Positions 16,231-25,010 of a stretch of DNA of 33,005 nucleotides are shown one piece after another; position 1 is the stretch's first letter, and every line of letters begins with the position of its first letter. Made by a program: the position numbers and the translations under genes. The DNA is from Burkholderiaceae bacterium (GTDB lineage: Bacteria > Pseudomonadota > Gammaproteobacteria > Burkholderiales > Burkholderiaceae): contig CANFRA010000013.1 of assembly GCA_947449305.1 (NCBI GenBank), positions 1 to 33,005 of the forward strand, given 5' to 3'. The notes beneath the pieces were generated by a model that had not been told where the DNA came from, did not search any database, and saw only the letters and a list, made by a program, of their open reading frames with translations.

Positions 16231-17409
16231 CTACTCTAAAAACATTTCTTGTAGATTATTTAGGTAGCGAAGACCCAAAGGAGTTGCTTTGAGTTTGCTC
16301 GGATTCTCATCTAATAAACCTTTTTTACTCGCTGCCTCTAAGCCTTTACTAATGACACTCAAAGGCAGGCCAGTGCGCTCGCTAAAGGTATTGGTATCAA
16401 CACCATCAGTTAGCCTTAAGGTGTTGAGCATAAACTCAAAGGGAAGATCTTTGGAGGCAATTTCACGTGACTCAATGAGAGCATTGCCTTTAATCTCCAT
16501 GGCCTGCATATAAGTTTCTGGATGACGCTCGCGAACTTGACGGGTAATTTTTCCTGGATAAGAAATCTTCCCATGGGCACCAGCACCAATACCCATGTAA
16601 TCGCCAAAGCGCCAGTAGTTCAGGTTATGTTTGCATTCCTGATCTCTCTTGGCATAAGCAGAGACTTCATAACGCTGATAGCCTGCTTTGGTAAGGAGCT
16701 CTAAGTTTTGCTCAAAAATGGCATCGATCTCATCATCACTTGGTAACTTGGGAGGAAAGTTTGCAAAGTAGGTATTGGGCTCAAGCGTAAGATTGTAAAG
16801 AGAGAGGTGAGGAGTCTTAAAAGACAGGGCAGTCTCTACATCTAATCTTGCGTCTGCAAGACTTTGATTAGGCAAGCCATACATGAGGTCTAAATTAACG
16901 GACTTAAAGTGTTCTAGGGCAATCTGGACTGCACGCTTAGCTTCAGCACCATTATGAATCCGGCCTAGTGATTTAAGTTGTTCATCTTGAAAGCTCTGAA
17001 TGCCTAAAGACACCCGATTGATCCCAGCTTTAGCAAAGCCAGCCAATTTATTCGCTTCAACAGATCCTGGGTTAGCTTCCATCGTAATCTCTGCACCCGG
17101 CTCTAAATTAACCCGAGCACGCACAGCGCAAAGCAACTGATCCATGCCTGCTGCAGATAGGAGACTTGGCGTACCGCCACCAATGAAGATGCTGTGAACT
17201 TGCCGCCCCCAAATATTGGGCAACTCAGTTTCAAGATCAGCGATGAGCGCATTAATGTAGCGCTGCTCATCAAAACCACCCGCAAGGTTTGTAGCACCCT
17301 TGATTTGATGTGAATTAAAGTCGCAATAGGGACACTTCTTTTCACACCACGGAAAGTGAATGTATAAAGCCAGAGGCGGTAATGCAGTGAGCGTAATTTG
17401 AGTTAGCAC
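16231..17409 (-). CDS. hemW: HemW, radical SAM heme chaperone
   Basis: A radical SAM protein of 392 residues, formerly annotated as oxygen-independent coproporphyrinogen oxidase-like. It opens with YIHFPWCEKKCPYCDFNSH, giving the CxxxCxxC cluster ligands Cys22, Cys26 and Cys29. The residues after the last Cys are Asp-Phe, without the fourth Cys of true HemN, so HemW (heme delivery to respiratory enzymes) is the better name. The SAM-binding GGGTPSLL follows, and a HemN C-terminal domain ends the protein. The start is a GTG at 17409, since no ATG precedes the conserved YIHFPW. No Shine-Dalgarno is visible and the rdgB stop is 5 bases upstream, so translation is probably coupled. It is the last gene of the rph-rdgB-hemW unit. 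Confidence 0.93.
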   Translation of the reverse strand: MLTQITLTALPPLALYIHFPWCEKKCPYCDFNSHQIKGATNLAGGFDEQRYINALIADLETELPNIWGRQVHSIFIGGGTPSLLSAAGMDQLLCAVRARVNLEPGAEITMEANPGSVEANKLAGFAKAGINRVSLGIQSFQDEQLKSLGRIHNGAEAKRAVQIALEHFKSVNLDLMYGLPNQSLADARLDVETALSFKTPHLSLYNLTLEPNTYFANFPPKLPSDDEIDAIFEQNLELLTKAGYQRYEVSAYAKRDQECKHNLNYWRFGDYMGIGAGAHGKISYPGKITRQVRERHPETYMQAMEIKGNALIESREIASKDLPFEFMLNTLRLTDGVDTNTFSERTGLPLSVISKGLEAASKKGLLDENPSKLKATPLGLRYLNNLQEMFLE

Positions 17410-17414
17410 AATGA

Positions 17415-18005
17415 TTAGGCGCGCAATTGTAATTGGCTAATGAGCTCGCGAAGAGCTTGGCCACGATGGCTGATTAAGTTCTTTTGAGTAGGATCTAGTT
17501 CAGCAGCCGTCTTACCTAGCTCCGGAAGAAAAAAATGTGGGTCATAGCCAAAGCCATTAAGCCCTCTTGCTTCATCCACAATCACGCCATGCCAGCTAGC
17601 CTCCACAATCAGTGGATTTGGGTCATCAGCGCTATTGACTAGTACTAGAGCGCAAACATAATGTGCGCCGCGATCTGATTGATTATTTAATTCAGATATG
17701 AGCTTTTGATTATTGGCAGCGTCATTTGCATGCTCACCAGCATAGCGAGCAGAGTGCACTCCAGGCCTACCATCTAAGGCATGAGCGCAAATACCAGAGT
17801 CATCTGCTAGGGCAGGTAAACCGCTGGCGCTACTCGCATGACATGCTTTAGCAAGGGCATTCTCAACAAAAGTGTGATGTGGTTCTTCTGCCGCAGGTAT
17901 ACCAAGCGCTCCTTGCGGTATGACCTCAAAATGCAATGGCATCAAGAGCGCCTGAAATTCTTTTACCTTCCCAGCATTATTGGAGGCAAGAACGAGCTTA
18001 TGCAT
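17415..18005 (-). CDS. rdgB: XTP/dITP diphosphatase (non-canonical purine NTP pyrophosphatase)
   Basis: A HAM1/RdgB family house-cleaning enzyme that hydrolyses dITP, ITP and XTP to monophosphates, keeping deaminated purines out of DNA and RNA. Visible motifs are SNNAGK (8-13) for triphosphate binding, TFVENALAKA (45-54), the metal/catalytic loop ADDSG (67-71), GFGYDPHF and SHRGQAL near the C-terminus. The length of 196 residues is standard. The gene is 38 bases downstream of rph and 5 bases upstream of hemW in the same orientation. Confidence 0.95.
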   Translation of the reverse strand: MHKLVLASNNAGKVKEFQALLMPLHFEVIPQGALGIPAAEEPHHTFVENALAKACHASSASGLPALADDSGICAHALDGRPGVHSARYAGEHANDAANNQKLISELNNQSDRGAHYVCALVLVNSADDPNPLIVEASWHGVIVDEARGLNGFGYDPHFFLPELGKTAAELDPTQKNLISHRGQALRELISQLQLRA

Positions 18006-18043
18006 TAACTATTCAACTCAAGAAATAGAACTAATCAAACGGC

Positions 18044-18775
18044 TTACTTCAGCGCTTCTATTTGTAACTGGGTTAGTTCCCCAATGCCTTGTTCAGCTAA
18101 GTCGAGAAGGGCATTGAGCTCGCTTCTTGAGAATGCTGGACCTTCTGCGGTACCTTGCACTTCAATCATGCCGCCTTTGCCAGTCATCACAACATTCATA
18201 TCCGTATCGCAAGAGGAGTCTTCTGGGTAATCTAGATCTAATACGGGGGTGCCTTGATAAATACCAACGGAGATAGCAGCTACGCTATCAATAATCGGGT
18301 CTTGAGTCAGGGCTCCACTTTTGAGCAAATGATTGACTGCATCTCGCGCGGCAACGTAAGCGCCAGTAATTGCAGCAGTACGTGTGCCACCATCGGCTTG
18401 CAAGACATCACAATCTAGATGAATCGTGCGCTCACCCAAAATTTCCAGATTGAAGATGCTGCGCATTGCGCGACCAATGAGGCGCTGAATTTCTTGTGTA
18501 CGACCAGATTGTTTACCGCGTGCTGCCTCTCGATCACTTCGAGTGTGGGTAGAGCGGGGAAGCATGCCATATTCAGCAGTAACCCAGCCTTCACCCGAAC
18601 CTCTTTTATGAGGCGGCACCTTATCTAGAATGCTGGCAGTACACAGTACTTTGGTATCCCCAAAGGCGATCAGAACGGAACCTTCAGCATGTTTAGTAAA
18701 GGCTCTAGAAATCGTGACAGGGCGCAGATCTTTTGGCTTGCGGCCGCTTGGACGGGTGATAGGTTGGGTGCTCAT
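18044..18775 (-). CDS. rph: Ribonuclease PH
   Basis: A phosphate-dependent 3'-to-5' exoribonuclease that trims tRNA 3' ends, usually a hexamer. The 243-residue product starts [20 protein letters not shown] and carries [14 protein letters not shown], the [14 protein letters not shown] loop with the RxxR-type basic segment after it, [17 protein letters not shown] and the C-terminal [13 protein letters not shown] take the ATG at 18775. A longer frame to 18871 adds 32 unrelated residues and would overlap the divergent yicC start. It heads the rph-rdgB-hemW operon and is divergent from yicC across 54 bases, a pairing also seen in other proteobacteria. Confidence 0.95.
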   Translation of the reverse strand: MSTQPITRPSGRKPKDLRPVTISRAFTKHAEGSVLIAFGDTKVLCTASILDKVPPHKRGSGEGWVTAEYGMLPRSTHTRSDREAARGKQSGRTQEIQRLIGRAMRSIFNLEILGERTIHLDCDVLQADGGTRTAAITGAYVAARDAVNHLLKSGALTQDPIIDSVAAISVGIYQGTPVLDLDYPEDSSCDTDMNVVMTGKGGMIEVQGTAEGPAFSRSELNALLDLAEQGIGELTQLQIEALK

Positions 18776-18829
18776 CAAATTTTGCCTAAAGGTTTGGGTT
18801 GGAACAAATAAAGAATCTACAATGTCCCT

Positions 18830-19756
18830 ATGATATCGAGCATGACTGGTTATGGCAGCGCTTCTCGCCAAGTATCCCTAGGGGCTGGCGTAGTTGCTGA
18901 TCTGCAGGTGGAATGTCGGGCTGTTAATAGCCGCTTTCTGGATTTAGGCTTTCGTCTGCCAGACGAGTGCCGAGGGGCTGAGCCTGTCTTGCGGGAGCTG
19001 GTAACCCAGAGCCTTTCTCGCGGAAAGGTCGAATTTAGAGCAGCCTGGCGGATTAATAACACTGGCGGAGCTACCAAAGCCAATCCCCAAGCCTTAGGTG
19101 CCTTAAATCAGGATCGCCTAGAAGCCCTCAAAATCTTGCAAGCCAAAGCGCAAGAAACCTTTGCAAATGCTAGAGAGCTCAGTATTTCGGATGTACTTCG
19201 CTGGCCAGGGGTTGTTTCGGAGCCGCGCGGCGAAGAAGAGGGCTGGATTGCCGCTACTGTCGAAGCTGGTAAAGCAGCCCTTGCAGTTTTGATGGATAGC
19301 CGCAATGCTGAAGGTAAAGCCTTAGTTGGCGTTCTCACAAGTATTACTAGCAAGATGCGTGAGATTGTGAAGGTGATCGAACCAAAGGTTCCTCAATATG
19401 TAGCGCAATATCAAGAAAAGCTCACTGAACGTCTAGCAGAGGCCTTAGCAGCCCAAGAGCAAGCCAAGTCTGGCACAGAACTGATGGAGCGTATTCGCCA
19501 GGAGGTTGTGCTCTATGCAGTGCGGATCGATGTCGCAGAAGAATTCGCCCGCTTAAAAACGCATCTACAAGCAGTTGACACTGCTTTAGCTGGCAAAGGT
19601 CCCGTTGGTAAGCGTTTGGACTTTCTGATGCAAGAGCTTAACCGTGAAGCCAATACCTTAAGCTCAAAGTCTGTTTCTGAAGAGTGCACCCAGGCCGCCC
19701 TAGAACTCAAACTCTTAATAGAGCAAATGCGCGAACAAGTGCAAAACTTAGAGTAA
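18830..19756 (+). CDS. yicC: YicC family endoribonuclease
   Basis: A 308-residue member of the YicC/YloC family (N-terminal YicC domain, C-terminal DUF1732), described as a stress-linked endoribonuclease in E. coli. The conserved start SMTGYG (4-9), [16 protein letters not shown] (29-44) and SRGKVEFR are present, as are the C-terminal [21 protein letters not shown] and the family-typical [14 protein letters not shown] segment. A TACAAT hexamer at 18818-18823 lies just before the ATG and no Shine-Dalgarno is visible, so a leaderless or near-leaderless mRNA is possible but unproven. It is divergent from rph, and gmk follows after 16 bases. Confidence 0.92.
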   Translation: MISSMTGYGSASRQVSLGAGVVADLQVECRAVNSRFLDLGFRLPDECRGAEPVLRELVTQSLSRGKVEFRAAWRINNTGGATKANPQALGALNQDRLEALKILQAKAQETFANARELSISDVLRWPGVVSEPRGEEEGWIAATVEAGKAALAVLMDSRNAEGKALVGVLTSITSKMREIVKVIEPKVPQYVAQYQEKLTERLAEALAAQEQAKSGTELMERIRQEVVLYAVRIDVAEEFARLKTHLQAVDTALAGKGPVGKRLDFLMQELNREANTLSSKSVSEECTQAALELKLLIEQMREQVQNLE

Positions 19757-19772
19757 TCCGTACAATTGAATC

Positions 19773-20411
19773 ATGACTAAGACAAACCCAATCCCAGCAT
19801 ATCAAGGCAGTATGTTGATGATTGTTGCGCCATCTGGTGCAGGTAAATCTTCTTTGGTCGATGCACTGCTGCAAGCGGATGCGGGCTTGACATTATCTTT
19901 ATCAACCACGACTCGAGCACCTAGGTCAGGTGAGGTGGATGGAAAAAATTATCGCTTTGTTTCTAAAGAAGAGTTCACTCGCGAGAAAGAGCAGGGCCAC
20001 TTTTTAGAATGGGCGGAAGTGCACGGTCATTTCTATGGCACGTCTAAGCCTTGGATTGAGTCACAAATGCATGCGGGTAGCGATGTCGTACTTGAGATTG
20101 ATTGGCAGGGGGCGCAGCAGATTCGCAAGCTCATTCCCTCTGCTCAGTGGATCTTCATTTTCCCTCCTTCAATAAATGCTTTAGAGGAGCGTCTTCGTAA
20201 GCGTGGGCAGGATGATGAAGCGACTATTGCTAGGCGTTTGGCTGCGGCACATGTGGAGCTGCTGCACGCCCATGAGGCTGACTATATTGTGGTGAATGAC
20301 TCTTTTGATCAGGCTCTGGTCGATCTAAAGCACATTTTGGCCTCTAGCCGCCTGCGTTCTGGGCCTGCTATGGCCAGAAATCCAGCCCTTTTAAAGCGCC
20401 TCGGGGTCTAA
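19773..20411 (+). CDS. gmk: Guanylate kinase
   Basis: Phosphorylates GMP/dGMP to GDP/dGDP. The P-loop APSGAGKSSL (19-28) is followed by the GMP-binding region STTTRAPRSGEVDGKNYRF and GHFLEWAEVHGHFYGT, then DWQGAQQIR and the lid region RLRKRGQDDEATIARRL. The 212-residue length is typical. It begins 16 bases after yicC and precedes rpoZ, in the gmk-rpoZ-spoT order also known in E. coli, which puts GDP/GTP supply beside ppGpp metabolism. Confidence 0.96.
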   Translation: MTKTNPIPAYQGSMLMIVAPSGAGKSSLVDALLQADAGLTLSLSTTTRAPRSGEVDGKNYRFVSKEEFTREKEQGHFLEWAEVHGHFYGTSKPWIESQMHAGSDVVLEIDWQGAQQIRKLIPSAQWIFIFPPSINALEERLRKRGQDDEATIARRLAAAHVELLHAHEADYIVVNDSFDQALVDLKHILASSRLRSGPAMARNPALLKRLGV

Positions 20412-20456
20412 TCAGTTATCCTATAGGTATTGAAGCTAAATTTAAGTGAGTTCAGC

Positions 20457-20660
20457 ATGGCCCGTATCACTGTAGAAGATTGTCTTAAAACTATCCCAAA
20501 TCGTTTTGAACTGGTTTTGGCTGCGACTTATCGCGCTCGCCAATTGGTTCAAGGTCACTCCCCACGTGTTGAGTCCAAAGATAAAGCAACAGTAGTTGCG
20601 TTGCGTGAAGTTGCTGCTGGTGTGACCGACCGTGACATGTTGACCAAAGTACCTTTGTAA
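20457..20660 (+). CDS. rpoZ: RNA polymerase omega subunit
   Basis: A 67-residue omega subunit that assists beta' folding and forms part of one ppGpp site on RNA polymerase. It starts [20 protein letters not shown] and contains the conserved AATYRARQL segment. The ATG at 20457 is chosen over an upstream in-frame TTG at 20430 because MARITVEDC is the family N-terminus and a GTGAG purine run lies just before it. It is shorter than the E. coli protein (91), as in other betaproteobacteria. It lies between gmk and spoT. Confidence 0.95.
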   Translation: MARITVEDCLKTIPNRFELVLAATYRARQLVQGHSPRVESKDKATVVALREVAAGVTDRDMLTKVPL

Positions 20661-20675
20661 TTTAGGAGTTCCGGT

Positions 20676-23078
20676 GTGGAGCTCCCTCTAGGTACGGCAA
20701 AAGCATCGGAATTAGTAGGAGGGGTCTCGCCCATTGAGTCCTCTTTAGAAGCCATCCAGGCTGAGCTGTTGCATACATCCTCAGACACACCCAAGCAAAT
20801 CCATCAACACGGCGGTACACAATCTGTTTTGGCAACATTGCTAGCGCAATCGAGTCGGCATTTATTTGGACCAACCTCAGCACCCAGTAAGCCTTTAAAG
20901 CATCAAGTCGTTTCAATTGAGAATTTACTCTCGAAACTGACTTACTTAAAGCCTGATGAAGTTGCGCAAATTAAAAAAGCATTTCAGTTTGCAGACACTG
21001 CTCACTTGGGCCAATATCGTCATAGTGGCGAACCTTACATCACCCATCCAGTTGCAGTAGCAGAGCTCTGCGCTACATGGCGTTTAGATGCTTCGTCAAT
21101 CATGGCTGCTTTATTGCACGATGTGATTGAAGATACTGGATCCACTAACGCTGACTTGGTAGAAAAGTTTGGCACTAAGATTGCTGAATTAGTAGAGGGC
21201 CTGACCAAGCTCGATAAATTAGAATTCCAGAGCCATGCCGAAGCGCAAGCCGAGAGCTTTCGCAAAATGTTTATGGCCATGGCACGTGATGTACGTGTCA
21301 TCTTAGTAAAGCTGGCTGATCGCACTCACAATATGCGCACCCTAGATGCAGTCCCGATGGAAAAGCGTCGTCGGGTTGCCGCAGAAACGATAGAAATTTA
21401 TGCGCCAATTGCCCACCGCTTAGGCTTAAATATTATTTATCGAGACTTACAAGACCTGAGCTTTCGTTATTCCATGCCAATGCGCTTTCGGGTGATTGAG
21501 GCATCGGTCAAAAGGGCGCGTGGCAATCGTAAGGAAATGATTGAAAAGATTTTGCAAACCTCACGCTTAGCGTTTACAAAAGTCAATCTCGAAGTAGATC
21601 TACGTGGTCGTGAGAAAACCCTCTACAGCATCTATAACAAGATGCGTAGCAAGCATGTGAGTTTTTCTCAGGTCTTAGATGTATATGCCTTCCGCATTAC
21701 GGTACAAAGCATTGATGACTGCTATCGCGCGCTTGGAATTTTGCATTCTCTCTACAAGCCTATGCCCGGCAAGTTTAAAGATTACATCGCCATTCCGAAG
21801 TTAAATGGCTATCAATCACTCCATACAACGCTATTGGGTCCATCGGGCGTACCAGTAGAGTTTCAGATTCGTACGGCTGATATGCATGCGGTAGCCGAGG
21901 CCGGCGTTGCGGCGCACTGGGCTTATAAAGATGGCTCGCCGGATATGAGTGAAGTACAAAATCGTGCCCACCAATGGTTGCAATCTCTGATTGATATACA
22001 AGACAGCAGTGGCGACTCACAAGAATTTCTGGAGCACGTCAAGATTGATTTATTCCCTGATGCAGTTTACGTATTTACTCCTAAGGGACAAATTAGGGCA
22101 CTACCGAGAGGCGCTACGGCGCTTGATTTTGCCTATTCCATTCACAGCGATCTTGGGAATACTTGTGTTGCAGTCAAGATTAATGGCTTGCAGCTTCCAC
22201 TGCGCAGCGAACTAAAGAACGGCGACATTGTTGAGGTGGTGACTTCAGCTAGTTCACAGCCAAATCCTGGTTGGTTAGTTTTTGTACGTACCGGCAAAGC
22301 ACGTGCATCCATACGCCATTCTTTAAAAACTAAACACTATTCCGAATCTTTACAGCTAGGTGAGCGTCTCTTGGCCAATAGCCTTCGTCAGCAAGGCGTT
22401 GATGCTGCGTTACTGACTGCAGAGCTATGGGAAAAACTCATCCATTGGACAGGTGATAAAACCCGCGAAGAAGCCTGTGTCAATATTGCTTTAGGACGTA
22501 GGTCGCCTCAAGAATTAGCAATTCGTCTTAAGATATTGATTGATGATGAAGGCGGCAGCGATCAGATGCGCTTAGGCGCAGCAGATTGGATAGCGGCTAC
22601 TTCAGAAGCACACCACCATCAGCGTCAAGCTATTTTGGTTGATGGTCGTGAAGGAAACTCCATTAGCTTTCAGACTTGTTGCCATCCCATCCCAGGCGAT
22701 AACATCATTGGCTACCTTGGTAAGGGCGATGGTTTACAAGTTCATACGAACGACTGCCCAGTTGCCCTGCGCATGCTCTCAAAAGATGGCGATAAGTGGG
22801 TAGAGGTAGAGTGGGGCAAGGAAGTTCATCGTGAGTTTGAAGTGGATTTAGCGATCGATACTCGCCAAGGTAAAGGAGTGCTTGCGCGGGTTGCCAGCAG
22901 TGTGACTTCTGCGGATTCCAACATCATGAATGTATCGATGGATGATCGCTATAAGGAAGACTCTGTCACCATTCGTTTTACGATTCAGGTATACGATCGT
23001 TTGCATTTATCCAAGGTCATGCGCAGTCTACGCACCAATCACGACGTCATGCGCGTTACTCGTACTCGCGCAGTCTAA
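20676..23078 (+). CDS. spoT: Bifunctional (p)ppGpp synthetase/hydrolase (Rel/SpoT)
   Basis: Makes and degrades the alarmone (p)ppGpp. An HD hydrolase domain (about 95-250) has His124, the His148-Asp149 pair in ALLHDVIEDT and DRTHNMRTL. The synthetase domain has GREKTLYSIYNKMRSK, a catalytic Asp in LDVYAFRI, NGYQSLHTT and VEFQIRT. A TGS domain (VYVFTPKGQI onward) and a C-terminal ACT domain follow. Both catalytic domains look intact, so a true bifunctional enzyme is predicted. The start is a GTG with an AGGAG seven bases upstream, giving about 80 extra N-terminal residues relative to E. coli SpoT with no recognisable domain. It lies 15 bases after rpoZ and converges on greB. Confidence 0.95.
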   Translation: MELPLGTAKASELVGGVSPIESSLEAIQAELLHTSSDTPKQIHQHGGTQSVLATLLAQSSRHLFGPTSAPSKPLKHQVVSIENLLSKLTYLKPDEVAQIKKAFQFADTAHLGQYRHSGEPYITHPVAVAELCATWRLDASSIMAALLHDVIEDTGSTNADLVEKFGTKIAELVEGLTKLDKLEFQSHAEAQAESFRKMFMAMARDVRVILVKLADRTHNMRTLDAVPMEKRRRVAAETIEIYAPIAHRLGLNIIYRDLQDLSFRYSMPMRFRVIEASVKRARGNRKEMIEKILQTSRLAFTKVNLEVDLRGREKTLYSIYNKMRSKHVSFSQVLDVYAFRITVQSIDDCYRALGILHSLYKPMPGKFKDYIAIPKLNGYQSLHTTLLGPSGVPVEFQIRTADMHAVAEAGVAAHWAYKDGSPDMSEVQNRAHQWLQSLIDIQDSSGDSQEFLEHVKIDLFPDAVYVFTPKGQIRALPRGATALDFAYSIHSDLGNTCVAVKINGLQLPLRSELKNGDIVEVVTSASSQPNPGWLVFVRTGKARASIRHSLKTKHYSESLQLGERLLANSLRQQGVDAALLTAELWEKLIHWTGDKTREEACVNIALGRRSPQELAIRLKILIDDEGGSDQMRLGAADWIAATSEAHHHQRQAILVDGREGNSISFQTCCHPIPGDNIIGYLGKGDGLQVHTNDCPVALRMLSKDGDKWVEVEWGKEVHREFEVDLAIDTRQGKGVLARVASSVTSADSNIMNVSMDDRYKEDSVTIRFTIQVYDRLHLSKVMRSLRTNHDVMRVTRTRAV

Positions 23079-23091
23079 ATTTGCAATCTGC

Positions 23092-23592
23092 CTAGAGATA
23101 CTGAACCGCGAGTATTTCAATCTCACAAGGTCCCGTGGGGGTTTGAATCACAACACTGTCGCCCAGTTTTGCTTTAATTAATGCTTTAGCAATCGGCGAT
23201 ACCCAGCTCACATGATTTTTTTCAAGGTCAACCTCATCGACCCCAACAATGGTGATGACGGTTTCTTTTCCAGCCTCCGATCCCTCCAATGGAGAGTAGG
23301 TTACCGTAGCCCCAAAGAAGACTTGGTCAGCATCTGCGTCACCATTTTTTCGGGCTAAATTATCGACAACTACGGCAAATTCCAGACGTTTATTGAGAAA
23401 ACGAATGCGGCGATCAATCTCCCGCAGGCGTTTTTTACCGTAAATATAGTCCCCGTTTTCCGAGCGGTCACCATTTGAGGCTGCCCAATGAACCACCTGG
23501 ACAATTTCAGGCCGATCCACGTTTAAGAGCTTAAGGAGCTCGGCTTTGATGCGTTCGTGGCCAGGGGGTGTAATGTAGTTTTTCTCTTCCAT
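23092..23592 (-). CDS. greB: Transcription elongation factor GreB
   Basis: Rescues backtracked RNA polymerase by stimulating transcript cleavage through the secondary channel. The 166-residue product starts MEEKNYITPPGHERIKAEL. The coiled-coil has the acidic tip SNGDRSENGDY (39-49; Asp42 and Glu45), and KKRLREIDRRIRFLNKRLE is the GreB version of the helix, distinguishing it from GreA. The C-terminal FKBP-like domain ends GPCEIEILAV. The frame can be read upstream to 23688, but that part is tRNA-Arg sequence, so the ATG at 23592 is the start. No Shine-Dalgarno is visible. Its promoter must lie in or beyond the tRNA, whose 5' end is only 18 bases away. Confidence 0.94.
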   Translation of the reverse strand: MEEKNYITPPGHERIKAELLKLLNVDRPEIVQVVHWAASNGDRSENGDYIYGKKRLREIDRRIRFLNKRLEFAVVVDNLARKNGDADADQVFFGATVTYSPLEGSEAGKETVITIVGVDEVDLEKNHVSWVSPIAKALIKAKLGDSVVIQTPTGPCEIEILAVQYL

Positions 23593-23594
23593 GG

Positions 23595-23604
23595 CATAAT
23601 TATG
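23595..23604. promoter_or_regulatory. Palindromic CATAATTATG: -10 box for tRNA-Arg, possibly also for greB
   Basis: The 10-base perfect palindrome carries CATAAT on both strands in the 18-base gap between the divergent greB start codon and tRNA-Arg. On the plus strand it is well placed as a -10 (start about 23607, just before the tRNA). On the minus strand a start would fall at or near the greB ATG. No convincing -35 hexamer is visible for either direction. Confidence 0.4.
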
Positions 23605-23610
23605 GCTGTT

Positions 23611-23687
23611 GCGGCTGTAGCTCAGCTGGATAGAGTACTTGGCTACGAACCAAGGGGTCGTGGGTTCAATTCCTGCCAGCCGCACCA
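23611..23687 (+). tRNA. tRNA-Arg (anticodon ACG)
   Basis: A 77-base cloverleaf with encoded CCA. The acceptor GCGGCTG (23611-23617) pairs with CAGCCGC (23677-23683). The anticodon stem CTTGG/CCAAG encloses loop CTACGAA, with ACG at 23645-23647 (A34 is expected to be deaminated to inosine by TadA). The T arm holds GTTCAAT. The discriminator is A and CCA is at 23685-23687. Confidence 0.97.
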
Positions 23688-23696
23688 ACTTATTGA

Positions 23697-23724
23697 GGGC
23701 CTAGTTGAAAAACTAGGCCCTTTT
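23697..23724 (+). terminator. Intrinsic terminator after tRNA-Arg
   Basis: GGGCCTAGTT (23697-23706) pairs perfectly with AACTAGGCCC (23711-23720) across a GAAA tetraloop, followed by TTTT. It starts 9 bases after the tRNA and separates it from the MCE transporter operon. Confidence 0.92.
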
Positions 23725-23849
23725 CATATTCATCAGGCCTTCATCAATATCCCTTATAGTTGGGATAAGATTGCTTCAAGCTCTTGCCCGAAATTCCCAC
23801 ATTTTTCTGTATCAGCACTTCAAAAGCTTAAAAGAACCCCTTTTTAATA

Positions 23850-25010
23850 ATGACCCTCAGTACAGATGCCCAAACGGATACTTCCATTGCGAAGTGGGTA
23901 TCAGTTGACACGGCCACAGCAAAAATTGTGGTTACTGGCAAAGTGGATGTCTATTCACTTGCAAATGCATGGACCCAAATACGGTCTGCGCAAGATGAGT
24001 GGTTAAAGAATCCAGGCAGCCACTCCTTAACATTTGATGCTTCTGGTGTTTCTTCGCTAGATGGTTCAGGCATCGCCTTTTTAATTGATTTAGAAGAGGC
24101 CCAGAAAAAAGCTGGCGGCACATTTTCAATAGTAGGTCTAGATTCTCGCTATCAGCCATTGCTAAAAGAATTTGATCCCATCTCAAATCTATTCCCAGTT
24201 CCAGTAGTTAGCCCTAAAAGAGGTTTTGTAGTGAGTACCGGAATGGCAGTGCAAAATTTAATCGATGATGCAAAAGGCTTAATCACGTTTACTGGACACC
24301 TGTCTGCGGATTTGCTTTGGTCAGTGCGTAATATCAAGCAAGTACGTTGGGGCGATTTTGTTAATGCTGCCGTTCAGGCTGGTATTGCTGCCTTACCCAT
24401 TGTCGGTCTGGTGTCCTTCTTAATTGGCGTCATCTTATCTTTCCAAGCAGCTATTGGTATGAAACAGTTCGGTGCGGTTTCTTTTGTTGGACCCATAGCG
24501 GCTCTCGGTATTGTGCGTGAGATGGGGCCTCTGGTCACGGCTATCTTGCTTGCCGGTCGCTCATCGGCAGCATTTGCCGCAGAGATTGGTACGATGACTG
24601 TGAATAGTGAAGTTGATGCATTAGTGAGTGGTGGCCTGAGCCCAATTCGTTTCCTGGTGGTACCCCGCGTCCTTGCTGGAATTTTAGTCATGCCGGTGCT
24701 GACTTTGTATGCTGACATCGTGAGTATTTTTGCCTCGATGATCACGATGCTGGCATATGACATTCCATTGATTAATTTCTGGAACGGGATGTTGCAGATA
24801 GTCACGGTTGAAGATATCGGTTCTGGGCTCATCAAGGCTACCTTATTTGGTGTTGTGATTTCTGCGGTCGGATGTTTGCGTGGTATGCAAACGGGTACTG
24901 GTGCGGCAGCAGTAGGTATATCAGCTACGCGTGCAGTGGTGAGCAGTATTGTCTTGATCGTCTTGGTGGACGGTGTCTTTGCTTATATCTCCTATAAGAC
25001 AGGGTTCTGA
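23850..25010 (+). CDS. mlaE: MlaE-family ABC permease with N-terminal STAS domain
   Basis: Inner-membrane permease of an MCE-type lipid transporter (386 residues). Residues about 20-108 form a STAS domain with the SSLDGSGIAFL loop (68-78), related to MlaB. The rest is an MlaE domain with several hydrophobic helices and the conserved AEIGTMTVNSEVDAL loop (about 242-256) that contacts the ATPase. In E. coli the STAS partner MlaB is a separate subunit; here it is fused, so no separate mlaB is needed. No Shine-Dalgarno is evident before the ATG. The stop overlaps the next start (TGATG), tying it to the ATPase gene. The 125-base gap after the tRNA-Arg terminator should contain the operon promoter, but no clear -35/-10 pair was seen. 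Confidence 0.92.
   Translation: MTLSTDAQTDTSIAKWVSVDTATAKIVVTGKVDVYSLANAWTQIRSAQDEWLKNPGSHSLTFDASGVSSLDGSGIAFLIDLEEAQKKAGGTFSIVGLDSRYQPLLKEFDPISNLFPVPVVSPKRGFVVSTGMAVQNLIDDAKGLITFTGHLSADLLWSVRNIKQVRWGDFVNAAVQAGIAALPIVGLVSFLIGVILSFQAAIGMKQFGAVSFVGPIAALGIVREMGPLVTAILLAGRSSAAFAAEIGTMTVNSEVDALVSGGLSPIRFLVVPRVLAGILVMPVLTLYADIVSIFASMITMLAYDIPLINFWNGMLQIVTVEDIGSGLIKATLFGVVISAVGCLRGMQTGTGAAAVGISATRAVVSSIVLIVLVDGVFAYISYKTGF

Noticed and set aside
16222-16235. AGTAGC/GCTACT hairpin between the crotonase gene and hemW
   Set aside because: The stem is short with almost no loop and no clear T-run on the plus strand; it is too weak to call a terminator.
18776-18871. Longer start for ribonuclease PH
   Set aside because: It would overlap the yicC start, and the added residues are not part of the RNase PH family.
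20430-20456. TTG-started 9-codon extension of rpoZ
   Set aside because: The MARITVEDC start is the family norm and has a purine-rich site before it.
23593-23688. Upstream 32-codon extension of greB
   Set aside because: The extra residues are a translation of the tRNA-Arg gene on the opposite strand; the conserved GreB N-terminus starts at 23592.
23557-23847. 96-codon plus-strand reading frame across greB start, tRNA-Arg and terminator
   Set aside because: It runs through a tRNA and a perfect terminator hairpin, has no family resemblance and ends just before the mlaE ATG.
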